From the NCBI GenBank assembly GCA_041879425.1, contig CP090854.1, forward strand, positions 2,604,001 to 2,668,000: DNA of 64,000 nucleotides, read 5' to 3'. The notes beneath the pieces were generated by a model. That model made no database searches. It saw only the letters and a program-made list of their open reading frames with translations, and was not told the DNA's origin. Origin of the DNA: Vibrio pomeroyi. Its GTDB lineage: Bacteria > Pseudomonadota > Gammaproteobacteria > Enterobacterales > Vibrionaceae. Shown in pieces: positions 35,709 through 44,704 of this stretch. Position 1 is the first letter of the stretch. Each line of letters opens with the position of its first letter. The position numbers were made by a program, and so were the translations under genes.

Positions 35709-36944
35709 ATGATCCCAGATAGAGATATTAAGATTACTCTTACCGACATCTCAGGCTTCCGTAAAGAGTTTACTAACCTACGATCCCTTTATGACTTCGC
35801 TCAAAAAGAACGAGATATGTGGAAAGAGCAGTCGGAAACGATTAAAGCGAAGCACAACCTTAATGATGCGACTGTTAATTCGTTCAGTTACTTGAATACC
35901 CTTACCACAAACATAGAAAACTGGTTAGATGAGCTTGACCAATTGGATGACAACGCTCTTCAGCAAAAACTAAACCAACTTCGACAAAATGTTTATGTAC
36001 CACTCCAACAGCATTGGCTGTGGAGTGGGCATCCAAGCGTCCAACCTTACATTCAGTGTTTCCTTGAACATAACCCTAATGTTGCTAAAGCCTTTATTGA
36101 CCTTGTAATTAGAAACAAAGTCACGATGAATCAAAACAACATTGATGCATTTAACGGAGCTTTATTAGGCTATGAGTTCTTAAATCAAGCCTCCGATATA
36201 ACCAGAAGAAGAAATGGTGAAAAAGTCTCTCTTGGGCATCTGCGCAATGCTTTTGCTGACTCAAAAGATGAGTTGTTTTCTGAAGTATCGGAGCTAAAAA
36301 CTGACTTTCAAGAGTGGGGGTCTGAAATAAAAGTAAGTTCAACCAAACTACATCGAGTCAATAAAAAGTTAAATGCTAGAGCGATTCGCAAACAAAACAA
36401 ATCGTTTGATGACCATCTACATACTTGGGCAGAAACTATCTCTGAGTTAGAGAAAACTTACGAAGAGAAGTTACGTCTAAAAAAACCAGCAGAGTATTGG
36501 AAAACTGCGGCAGAAAGATATCGTACTCAAGGTTTTATTGCGGCAATTTTGCTTGGTGCAATCTGTGTTATAGCTCTAGTAGTTGGTGTCGATTTCTTCA
36601 AAGACTGGTTATCCGCTCAAGATTTGAAGCTCAAACTAAACACACTCCAAGGTGCGATCCTTTTTGGATCTATTGCAGCAGTATTTACTTTTATTGTTCG
36701 GGTGTTAGCTAAAGTGACATTTAGTTCTTTTCACTTAATGAGAGATGCTGAAGAACGAGAACAGCTAACTTACTTGTACCTATCCCTAACACATGAGTCG
36801 GAGATAGATAAAGAGTCTCGCGACATTGTTTTACAAGCACTGTTTAGTCGCTCCGAGACTGGACTTTTAAGCCAAGAACAGGGGCCTAAAATGCCGATGG
36901 CAGAGATGATGAGTATGGCGACGAAAGGGAACAAGAATGGATAA
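35709..36944 (+). CDS. Coiled-coil membrane protein inside the restriction operon
   Basis: Protein of 411 aa with a long charged helical region and two membrane helices near the C terminus (FIAAILLGAICVIALVVGVDF, about 275-297; ILFGSIAAVFTFIVRVLAKV, about 318-337). No catalytic motif is visible; it may belong to the DUF6161-like membrane proteins, but I am not sure. It starts 6 bp after hsdS and overlaps hsdR by 8 bases, so it is clearly part of the operon. Membrane anchoring of the restriction complex or a separate anti-phage effector are both possible. Confidence 0.8.
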   Translation: MIPDRDIKITLTDISGFRKEFTNLRSLYDFAQKERDMWKEQSETIKAKHNLNDATVNSFSYLNTLTTNIENWLDELDQLDDNALQQKLNQLRQNVYVPLQQHWLWSGHPSVQPYIQCFLEHNPNVAKAFIDLVIRNKVTMNQNNIDAFNGALLGYEFLNQASDITRRRNGEKVSLGHLRNAFADSKDELFSEVSELKTDFQEWGSEIKVSSTKLHRVNKKLNARAIRKQNKSFDDHLHTWAETISELEKTYEEKLRLKKPAEYWKTAAERYRTQGFIAAILLGAICVIALVVGVDFFKDWLSAQDLKLKLNTLQGAILFGSIAAVFTFIVRVLAKVTFSSFHLMRDAEEREQLTYLYLSLTHESEIDKESRDIVLQALFSRSETGLLSQEQGPKMPMAEMMSMATKGNKNG

Positions 36945-39900
36945 GAGCAATTTACCCAACTTCCGAGAAGAGCAAAGCGCCAAAATACCTGCACTTACTT
37001 TACTGACTAACCTTGGCTATCAATTCATTCCTCCGAGCGAATGTGTCCTTAAGCGTGGCAATCTTTCTACCGTTATTTTGCCTGATGTACTGCGTGATGT
37101 ACTCAAGCACAAAACCTACTCATTCATGGGGAAAGATCATCACCTATCAGAAGCGGCCATCGATAAAATTGTCCATGAGCTTGCCAACCCTGCTATGAAC
37201 GAAGGGCTGAAAGCGGCCAATGAAAAACTGTATAACGCCCTGACCTATGGCATTGGCGTAACCGAGTTTGTTAATGGTAAGAAAGCCAGCCCAACGATCA
37301 ATGTCATTGATTGGGAAACGCCTGAGAACAACCAGTTCCACTTTACCGAAGAGCTAGAAGTAGAAAATGCTCATGGAACGGGTCATCGTATTCCCGATAT
37401 TGTCTGCTTTGTGAACGGCCTACCTTGGGTGGTGATTGAAGCCAAGCGTCCTGACTCTTCTCATGAAGGCAAGCCTACGGTTTCCGAGGGTATTTCACAA
37501 AACATCCGCAACCAAAAAGTCGATGAGATCCCACACCTGTTTGCCTATAGCCAATTGCTGATGTCGGTGAATGGACACGAAGGCTTGTACGGTACGTGTG
37601 GTACACCAAGCAAATTCTGGGCGAAGTGGAAGGAAGAAGAGATAACCGATGCCACTTTTGAACGTCTTAAAAACACGGCACTTTCACCAGCGCAACTAGA
37701 TCGGCTATTTGGTCACCGCTCTGCCAAAGTACGTGATGAATACCTATCGCTGATTGCAGGCGGTGAATTAGTAGTGACTGACCAAGATCGCTTGTTGGTA
37801 TCACTACTTCGTCATGACCGCCTTTTGGAAATGACCCAGCTCTTCACCCTATTCGATAAAAAAGCAGGGAAAATCGTTGCTCGCTATCAGCAGGTCTTCG
37901 GTATTAAAGCCCTGATTGAACGTGTTACCTCATTCGATGAGAAAGGCGCACGTAATGGTGGTGTTATTTGGCATACTACAGGTTCTGGTAAGTCTTTTAC
38001 CATGGTGTTTTTGTCCAAGGCACTGATTTGGATTAAAGAACTCGCCAAATGCCGTGTTGTTGTCGTTACTGACCGTGTTGATTTGGAAGATCAGCTAGCA
38101 CGTACCTTTGTCTCCGGTGGTGCGCTGTCAGAAAAAGATCGTAAAACTGCCATGGCAACCACAGGTAAACGCCTTGCAGAACAAATTGGTAAAGGTAACG
38201 AGCGTATTATCTTCTCCATCATCAACAAATTTGGCACCGCGATTGAACTGGAAGAGTGCTACAACGACAGCCCTGATATGATTGTTCTGGTTGATGAAGG
38301 ACACCGCAGCCAAAACGGTGAAAACAACATTCGTATGCAGCAAGCCCTACCCAAAGCGGCTTATATCGGCTTCACGGGTACACCGCTACTACAAGATGAC
38401 AAGACTGAAAACAAGTTCGGTAAAATCATCCACTCTTACACCATGCAGCAAGCGGTGGAAGACAAAACCGTTACCCCACTGCTATATGAAGAGCGAGTGC
38501 CCGAGTTAAGCACTAACGATAAAGCTCTTGATGCTTGGTTTGATCGCATCACTGATAAGCTCACCGAAAAGCAACGCACAGACTTAAAGAAGAAGTTCGC
38601 TCAAAAAGGCCAAATATATCAAACCGAAGGCCGTATTGAGCTTATCGCTCACGATATCTCAGATCACTTTCAAAACTTTAAGCGCCAAGGTTTAAAAGGT
38701 CAGCTTGCTTGTGACTCAAAAGCCTCTGCAATCCAATATAAGAAGCTTCTCGACCAAATTGGCAAAGTGACCTCGGTTGTTGCCATGTCACCGCCAGACA
38801 CCCGTGAGGGACACGATACGGTCGATGGTGAAAGCAAGGATGTGGTACAGAACTGGTGGAAAGAGAACGTTGGTAGCGAAGATGAGAAGGAATACACCAA
38901 ACGTATCGTAGAAGAGTTTGGTCACGATGATGGCCCAGACATCATGATCGTCGTTGATAAGCTACTGACAGGGTTTGACGAGCCAAAAAACACCGTGCTT
39001 TACATCGACAAACCTCTTAAACAGCATAACCTAATCCAAGCTATCGCTCGCGTTAACCGTCTGCATCAGAAGAAAGAGTTTGGTTATCTCATCGACTACC
39101 GAGGTATTTTAAAAGAGCTAGATGCCACTATCGCCGATTACCAAGATTTAGCCGAGCGTACCCAAGGTGGATTTGATATCGATGACCTTAAAGGTTTGTA
39201 TAGCCGAATGGATACGGAATACAAAAAACTACCGGGTTTATACAGTGAACTTTGGGCGATTTTTGCTGAAGTGGCGAATAAACAAGACGGTGCGGCTTTG
39301 CGCCAAGTACTTGCTCCAAAAATCGATACTATTGACGGACAGCTCACCGATACCAATCAGAAAAAGCGAGAAGATTTTTATTCGACGTTAACAGCTTTCT
39401 CTAACTGTTTAAAAGTGGCGCTGCAATCGGCGACATACTTCGAAGACAAAAGCTTCGATGACAAACGTGAACTCTACAAGAAAACACTCAAGTCCATGGC
39501 TGAACTGCGTAAGCAAGTTCGTGAAGATGCCGAGGAAACGGTTGATTACGATGAATATGCTGAAAACATCCGCACAATGTTAGACAAGCACATCGGTGGT
39601 GTTGAGATCCAAGAGTCTAAAGGTGCTTATCTGGTTGGTAATATGGGCAAGAACATCCAGCCAGAACAGCTCAGTGACGATGAAGCGCGGAACCAGAAAG
39701 ACAAAATCACGGGCCGTGTGACTAAGATGATTGAGCAAGATCTTGCCGATGACCCTTATGCTCAAGAGTATTTCTCGAAGCTGCTCAAACAGGCGATCCA
39801 GCAAGCCAAAGAGATGTTCGATGCGCCTGTAAAGCAATACCTGCTATTTGCTGATTTTGAACAGCAAGTGAAAGAGCGTAAAGTCGACGGCATACCAACG

Positions 39901-40206
39901 GATCGCTTCTCAGATCTAGACCCTAAAATTAAGCGCCATGTGCAAGCTTACTTTGGTCTGTTCCTAAAGCACTTGGATGAAGGCAATAGCCTGAGTGAAG
40001 ATGAGCGCTTTAACTATGCGATGCAAATAGATGATGTTGTTACGGCTTCTGTAGCTGAGTTCTCAATCAACCCACAAGAGATTGAAAACCAAATCCGCCG
40101 CAAGCTGTTGCCTGTATTGTTTAAAGCCATTGGCATGGATACAGCTAAGATAATTATTGCTGATGTTATTCAGATTACCCGTCTTGGCGTAGCAGGCCAC
40201 CATTAA
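36937..40206 (+). CDS. hsdR: Type I restriction enzyme, translocase/endonuclease subunit R
   Basis: ATP-dependent DNA translocase and nuclease (1089 aa). The nuclease motif PD...EAK is seen in RIPDIVCFVNGLPWVVIEAKRPD (about 152-173). The SF2 helicase has Walker A WHTTGSGKSFTM (about 346-357), a DEGH box in place of DEAH (VLVDEGHRSQ, about 450), GFTGTPL (motif III) and QAIARVNRLH (motif VI). All parts needed for activity seem present. The stop overlaps the start of the downstream peptidase gene (TAATG). Confidence 0.96.
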   Translation: MDKSNLPNFREEQSAKIPALTLLTNLGYQFIPPSECVLKRGNLSTVILPDVLRDVLKHKTYSFMGKDHHLSEAAIDKIVHELANPAMNEGLKAANEKLYNALTYGIGVTEFVNGKKASPTINVIDWETPENNQFHFTEELEVENAHGTGHRIPDIVCFVNGLPWVVIEAKRPDSSHEGKPTVSEGISQNIRNQKVDEIPHLFAYSQLLMSVNGHEGLYGTCGTPSKFWAKWKEEEITDATFERLKNTALSPAQLDRLFGHRSAKVRDEYLSLIAGGELVVTDQDRLLVSLLRHDRLLEMTQLFTLFDKKAGKIVARYQQVFGIKALIERVTSFDEKGARNGGVIWHTTGSGKSFTMVFLSKALIWIKELAKCRVVVVTDRVDLEDQLARTFVSGGALSEKDRKTAMATTGKRLAEQIGKGNERIIFSIINKFGTAIELEECYNDSPDMIVLVDEGHRSQNGENNIRMQQALPKAAYIGFTGTPLLQDDKTENKFGKIIHSYTMQQAVEDKTVTPLLYEERVPELSTNDKALDAWFDRITDKLTEKQRTDLKKKFAQKGQIYQTEGRIELIAHDISDHFQNFKRQGLKGQLACDSKASAIQYKKLLDQIGKVTSVVAMSPPDTREGHDTVDGESKDVVQNWWKENVGSEDEKEYTKRIVEEFGHDDGPDIMIVVDKLLTGFDEPKNTVLYIDKPLKQHNLIQAIARVNRLHQKKEFGYLIDYRGILKELDATIADYQDLAERTQGGFDIDDLKGLYSRMDTEYKKLPGLYSELWAIFAEVANKQDGAALRQVLAPKIDTIDGQLTDTNQKKREDFYSTLTAFSNCLKVALQSATYFEDKSFDDKRELYKKTLKSMAELRKQVREDAEETVDYDEYAENIRTMLDKHIGGVEIQESKGAYLVGNMGKNIQPEQLSDDEARNQKDKITGRVTKMIEQDLADDPYAQEYFSKLLKQAIQQAKEMFDAPVKQYLLFADFEQQVKERKVDGIPTDRFSDLDPKIKRHVQAYFGLFLKHLDEGNSLSEDERFNYAMQIDDVVTASVAEFSINPQEIENQIRRKLLPVLFKAIGMDTAKIIIADVIQITRLGVAGHH

Positions 40207-40982
40207 TGACATCGGTAAGCTCTAAAGAACGTAACAAAGAGGAGTACAGCTTTGTCTATGGCGACGAGGCTGTTCCCTATGAGGTTGTGCGTAAGCCTCA
40301 CCTAGAAGGCAAGAAACGTAGAATAACCATCAAGGTTCATCCCAACTGTGAAGTGGTAGTAGCATCTCCAGAAGATGCGGAGCGCGATGATATCCACCAA
40401 GCAGTAATGAAACGTGCCAAGTGGATTTATGAAGCGCTTAAAGAGTTTCGTGGACATCTGGAATACGTCCAACCTAAACAGTATGTTAGCGGTGAAATGC
40501 AATTTTATCTTGGTCGCCGCTATGTTTTAAAAATTGTAGAAGACAAAGAAGCTCTTCCTTCGGTGAAGATGACTCGTGGCAAATTGCTCGTGACCTTGAC
40601 TCGGTTTAACGATGACAAAACGGCCATGGTTCGAGCATTGGTGCGCAACTGGTACAAAGTTCGCGCTGAACGGATTTTCCATGAACGCTTATCTGAACTA
40701 CTACCTCAGGCCACATGGGTAAAAGACATTCCTAGTTTTCGTGTTCTACCTATGACCAAGCAATGGGGAAGCTGCTCCGTTAAAGGCAATTTAATGCTCA
40801 ATCCTCATCTAATCAAAGCTCCTAAGGAGTGTATTGATTACGTGATTCTGCATGAGCTTTGCCACATCGCCGAGCACAACCACAGTGAGAAGTTTTGGCG
40901 CTTGCTGACGAGTGTTATGCCGCATTGGAAAGAAGTAAAAAGTAAGCTCGATGGCATGGCTGAGCTGTACTTGAATGAGTGA
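40206..40982 (+). CDS. YgjP/SprT-like metallopeptidase, last gene of the restriction operon
   Basis: Zinc metallopeptidase-like protein of 258 aa (DUF45/YgjP family). The metal site is HELCH (VILHELCHIAEHNHSEKFW, about 215-230), with the preceding family motif QWGSCSVKGNLMLNPHLI. Genes of this family often follow hsdR in type I operons; their job there is not established. Translation is coupled to hsdR through the TAATG overlap. Confidence 0.88.
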   Translation: MTSVSSKERNKEEYSFVYGDEAVPYEVVRKPHLEGKKRRITIKVHPNCEVVVASPEDAERDDIHQAVMKRAKWIYEALKEFRGHLEYVQPKQYVSGEMQFYLGRRYVLKIVEDKEALPSVKMTRGKLLVTLTRFNDDKTAMVRALVRNWYKVRAERIFHERLSELLPQATWVKDIPSFRVLPMTKQWGSCSVKGNLMLNPHLIKAPKECIDYVILHELCHIAEHNHSEKFWRLLTSVMPHWKEVKSKLDGMAELYLNE

Positions 40983-41028
40983 TAATTCTGAGCTACTGGT
41001 TAATAGTAAAGGAACCAAGATGATGTAA

Positions 41029-41088
41029 AACTTTCCTATATAGCTAAATACGCCCCAATTTGTGAAGAACTTTCCTATATAGCTAAAT
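41029..41088. repeat. Two 21-bp direct repeats before the antitoxin-like gene
   Basis: Two identical copies, at 41,029-41,049 and 41,068-41,088, each contain CTTTCCTATATAGCTAAA. They are 39 bp apart start to start and end 15 bases before the next start codon. This spacing (close to four helical turns) fits paired operator sites for a regulator. Confidence 0.8.
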
Positions 41089-41103
41089 CACAGGGTATGA
41101 GAC

Positions 41104-41376
41104 ATGGATAGAACACTGCAATTATTGACCAAATGGGGCGCAACGAAACAACAGGCAAGCACTATTACGTCAAGTATCGATGATGCTTTGCTTGAGCACA
41201 TACATGAGTCCCTATTAATGGCATTCAACAACCCCGTTAACCAACAAGAATTCATGGGCATGCACAATAATAGTGAGCCATTTGATGGTACGACACCTTT
41301 GGAGTACCTAGCTCAGAACCCCGCTAGAGCAACCTCGATTGCTGAACACATTAAATCAATAGGTATGCCTTGGTGA
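41104..41376 (+). CDS. Small protein resembling an Xre/MbcA/ParS-type antitoxin C-terminal domain
   Basis: Protein of 90 aa. The C-terminal FDGTTPLEYLAQNPARATSIAEHIKSIG follows the pattern of the DUF2384 toxin-binding domain (F-G-x-T-P-L-E-hydrophobic). No N-terminal helix-turn-helix is clear and no RES-type toxin gene is next to it, so it is an orphan if the family is right. Direct repeats just upstream could be its operator. It lies between the restriction operon and the Septu-like pair. Confidence 0.55.
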   Translation: MDRTLQLLTKWGATKQQASTITSSIDDALLEHIHESLLMAFNNPVNQQEFMGMHNNSEPFDGTTPLEYLAQNPARATSIAEHIKSIGMPW

Positions 41377-41620
41377 GCAAACACATGACAGCAGGGATAG
41401 GTTGCTGACACTAACGAGAACAATACGCTTTGGGTACAACAAGGCCATGACTAGAGCGTGCAGTCGCTCTACTCTCATCGTAACAAGTAACTGGGCAAAG
41501 CTAATTTAGATAACTGAGTAAGTTAGTAAAACATGGATTGAAAAATCTCCACCTATTCAATAACACTCTGAAATTTAGTAGTATTAATTCATTGATAAAA
41601 CGTACAATAGCGATGATCGA
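41377..41620. other. Intergenic region before the Septu-like pair
   Basis: 244 bases without a convincing frame. AT content rises towards 41,500 and on into the downstream genes. I found no reverse transcriptase or retron-type RNA structure that would suggest a retron version of the system. Confidence 0.5.
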
Positions 41621-43300
41621 ATGAAATTAGCTTTTCTTCATATTCAAAACCATAGAGCACTAGAAAACATTGATATACCGATCAATGGATCACATAAGTG
41701 TAATTATTCAAGCGATCAATTAAACCTACAGTTCTGTTCAAATGAGCTTGATTACTATCAAGGGTTAGAGTGTAGTGCCATAATTGGAAAAAATGGTGTA
41801 GGCAAAAGCACTATCCTTGATTTTCTAGAAGTCGCGTATGAAGGCACTGATTCTAGTGGAGTTATTGTTTGGTTCGAAAGTACGACAGAAACATATCATA
41901 TCTTCCCTATCAATTTATATATAAATGAGAGTTCAATTTCAAGCAACAAAAACTATACTATAGAAAAAGATTTATCCAAATTTGTCAAACGTCATAAAAT
42001 TAAATTTATTAAAGCAAACAATTTAACAGGCGTAGAGACTAATGAATTTTCGATCAAGAGAAGATCCAATTCATTCATTTATGACATGTCCCTTTCACAG
42101 TATGTAAAAGGAAGCAAAAAAGTTATTGCTCAGCGTACAAACAGGCTAATTCAATATTTCAATACTAGTACTTCTTTCAATAATTTGGATCAACCTAAAG
42201 TCAAATTCACGTTTCAATTTAGTGCTTCTTCAACAGCTTACTTAAAATCATTATTGAATGACGAAGAATTTGTATCGAAGCATATACAATCCAAACAACA
42301 TTTAGATATTCTAAGCCATCACCTCGAAACCCGTTTTTGCAGTATCAACTTAGAAGAAATACAAAATATCGGCTCTCAATTAATGAGGGCAAATATTTTA
42401 TCAATTTGTAATTATTTATCTAAACTTACCATCATTAAAAAGAGCAATAGAGATGAGTTTTTTATTAGGCTTCTCATCGGGATGACAAATGGAGATTTAA
42501 GTGCAAATTATGTAACAAATATACTACATAAAGTAAGAGGCGAATCAAGCATCGATAGTAGAGATGATATTATTAAATTTGATTCACCAATTATTATGCT
42601 GAAGTTCCAAGAAGTACTCGATAATCTTGGTAGAATTTCAAATATAATAAACATGTTCATTTATGAATTTAATTTGGATAAAAAAAATGAATTATCGACC
42701 TTTAATGCCGATTTAATAATTGAACTAGCAAACAACATTTCAACGCTTCCTTCTTTGCTGTTAAATAACTTCAAATATGGATGGATTGGGTTTAGTACAG
42801 GTGAGTTTGCAAAATTAAACATATTCTCTGAGTTATATGAGTACATCCATAACCAAAAAAATCATAACGTTAATAATCATCTAATAGTCATGGACGAAGT
42901 AGACCTATATCTACATCCAGACTGGCAAAGGACTTTTTTTTCTGAATTGCTCGAGTTCATAAAAGTAGAATTTCCAAGTGACACTGTTCAAATCATCTTA
43001 AGCACACACTCACCCATAATAATTAGTGACTTTTTGCCAGAAGACATAGTCTCTCTTGATAGAATTAATGGTAAAACTAAAGTGGTAGAATCTTTTGGAT
43101 TTGCTTCTCATATTACTGATCTTTATGTAGAAGGGATGCACCTTAATTCAACATTCGGTGAGCATTCTAAAAGAGCGATTAACCAATTGTTAACTCGCTC
43201 AAATAACAATACACTTACCAAAAAAGACACCGAACTGATAAAGAAAATTAAGAGCAAAAATATACAAAAATTGATATTAGGTTCGCATGATAAAAATTAA
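41621..43300 (+). CDS. Septu-like AAA/ABC-type ATPase (PtuA-like)
   Basis: ATPase of 559 aa. Walker A is CSAIIGKNGVGKSTILDFLE (about 53-68), and a long helical insertion follows. Walker B HLIVMDEVDLYLHPDWQRTFF (about 418-438) and the H-loop IILSTHSPIIISDFLPE (about 457-473) close the site. This is the SMC/OLD-like layout of Septu PtuA. It overlaps the HNH gene by 14 bases. The sequence is clearly more AT-rich than its neighbours, suggesting separate acquisition. The Septu assignment rests on this architecture and partner; related ATPase-HNH systems cannot be excluded. Confidence 0.78.
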   Translation: MKLAFLHIQNHRALENIDIPINGSHKCNYSSDQLNLQFCSNELDYYQGLECSAIIGKNGVGKSTILDFLEVAYEGTDSSGVIVWFESTTETYHIFPINLYINESSISSNKNYTIEKDLSKFVKRHKIKFIKANNLTGVETNEFSIKRRSNSFIYDMSLSQYVKGSKKVIAQRTNRLIQYFNTSTSFNNLDQPKVKFTFQFSASSTAYLKSLLNDEEFVSKHIQSKQHLDILSHHLETRFCSINLEEIQNIGSQLMRANILSICNYLSKLTIIKKSNRDEFFIRLLIGMTNGDLSANYVTNILHKVRGESSIDSRDDIIKFDSPIIMLKFQEVLDNLGRISNIINMFIYEFNLDKKNELSTFNADLIIELANNISTLPSLLLNNFKYGWIGFSTGEFAKLNIFSELYEYIHNQKNHNVNNHLIVMDEVDLYLHPDWQRTFFSELLEFIKVEFPSDTVQIILSTHSPIIISDFLPEDIVSLDRINGKTKVVESFGFASHITDLYVEGMHLNSTFGEHSKRAINQLLTRSNNNTLTKKDTELIKKIKSKNIQKLILGSHDKN

Positions 43301-44477
43301 CCCTACTTACAGTGAAGACTTTCTGAGCCGCTATGTGACAAATGTTATTACAGAAAGGTTGATCCCTTTATTTAACAATATGATATTAACAGCACCAGAA
43401 GTAGATCAAGAACGTATATTAGAAATATTCTCTGAGGAATTTATCCATGATTTAGTGCTATGTGGCGCAGAACAATTAGATGAGAAAATATTCACTATTT
43501 ACGATCATTTATACGTATTATCAGAAAGATATTGCCTTGAATATTACCTCAAAGATATCGACTTAGACCCATCAGTTGTGTCAATGCCGATTAGAAAAAA
43601 TGTAGATAAAGATCGAATAAGAACCATCCATACAAGAGTTATTGATGACCTTCAACTGTTGTCAAATGAGCGACAATCTATCTACTTACCTTTAATAATT
43701 AATGATATGCAAGGTACAACTGTAGCGTCTCAAATTAAGGAGCAATTAACTTTACTAAATTCAATGATGTCTGGCAATCATATATTGAATGATGAAATTA
43801 AAAGGCTATATCCAGATTGGGTAAATGATTTTCCTAACTTGTTTAATTACAATGCAATGTCACAAATTTTTGGGCGAGAGATCACTAACAGTATGAATTT
43901 GGATATATGCCCGTATTGTAACAATGAGGATATAGAAACCATTAATGAGGAAGGCGCGGAAACAAGACCAGACCTAGACCACTTTTTCCCGAAATCAAAA
44001 TTTCCATTTCTCGCATTGACACTCTCAAACCTGATACCTTCTGGTAATCGATGCAATCAAAAGTACAAAAAAGCAAAATCAATGCTCGGCTATGTACATC
44101 CATATATAGATGGGATAAAGCAGAATACACTTTTTGACTTTAACTATACTTTTGACGAAGGTAGAAACATTGATGCAATCGACGTAAAAGTAATTAATCA
44201 GAGCAGTAATATAGATAGAAACTTGGATTTATTCAGGATTGAAGCGACTCATAACAAAAACAATGTTAAAAATTGGTTTTTAAAACTAGAAGAGCGTTAC
44301 CAACTATTGATTAACTGCGAACCAGACTATCTTAATGAAATATTAGATAACGATAATTTAGTTCGAGCCAGACTAGATGTTGATATTCAAAAATCACCAA
44401 GAAAAGAAGAATATCAGAAGCTAAAAATTGACGCACTTAATTTTCTATCAGGCAGAGACTATAACATGACTGATTAA
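43287..44477 (+). CDS. Septu-like HNH endonuclease (PtuB-like)
   Basis: Protein of 396 aa. The nuclease site sits in the middle: CPYC (about 208), then DHFFPKSKFPFLALTLSNLIPSGNRCNQKYKKAK (about 231-265), giving the H-N-N/H pattern of HNH enzymes with an extra CxxC zinc site. The N-terminal 200 residues are helical and unrecognised. Translational overlap with the ATPase supports a two-gene defence unit. In Septu the ATPase holds the nuclease and the pair degrades nucleic acid on phage infection; the trigger here is unknown. Confidence 0.78.
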   Translation: MIKINPTYSEDFLSRYVTNVITERLIPLFNNMILTAPEVDQERILEIFSEEFIHDLVLCGAEQLDEKIFTIYDHLYVLSERYCLEYYLKDIDLDPSVVSMPIRKNVDKDRIRTIHTRVIDDLQLLSNERQSIYLPLIINDMQGTTVASQIKEQLTLLNSMMSGNHILNDEIKRLYPDWVNDFPNLFNYNAMSQIFGREITNSMNLDICPYCNNEDIETINEEGAETRPDLDHFFPKSKFPFLALTLSNLIPSGNRCNQKYKKAKSMLGYVHPYIDGIKQNTLFDFNYTFDEGRNIDAIDVKVINQSSNIDRNLDLFRIEATHNKNNVKNWFLKLEERYQLLINCEPDYLNEILDNDNLVRARLDVDIQKSPRKEEYQKLKIDALNFLSGRDYNMTD

Positions 44478-44509
44478 TTAAAATAAGAGTCAACAGCAAA
44501 TTTAGTTAC

Positions 44510-44539
44510 AAGGCAGTCTATTATCTGCCTTACTTTTTT
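44510..44539. terminator. Terminator after the Septu-like pair
   Basis: AAGGCAG and CTGCCTT stems with an 8-base loop are followed by ACTTTTTT. They separate the plus-strand defence genes from the minus-strand helicase operon. Confidence 0.78.
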
Positions 44540-44704
44540 AGTCACACTAAATTTATTTTTAACAGCTATACATTTTTAAAACGATAGAAATTCAATCACA
44601 GCGTAAGGCTGTCGTTGAGAAAAATAGAACTGACTTTCTAATAGCGTCAACCCTATTAACATCGTCATAAATTCGCCTTACATCCAGACACGTTCTTTAA
44701 CCGA

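Noticed and set aside
41377..44477. A retron with PtuAB-type effectors
   Set aside because: No reverse transcriptase gene and no msr/msd-like repeat structure are present, so a plain Septu-like pair fits better.
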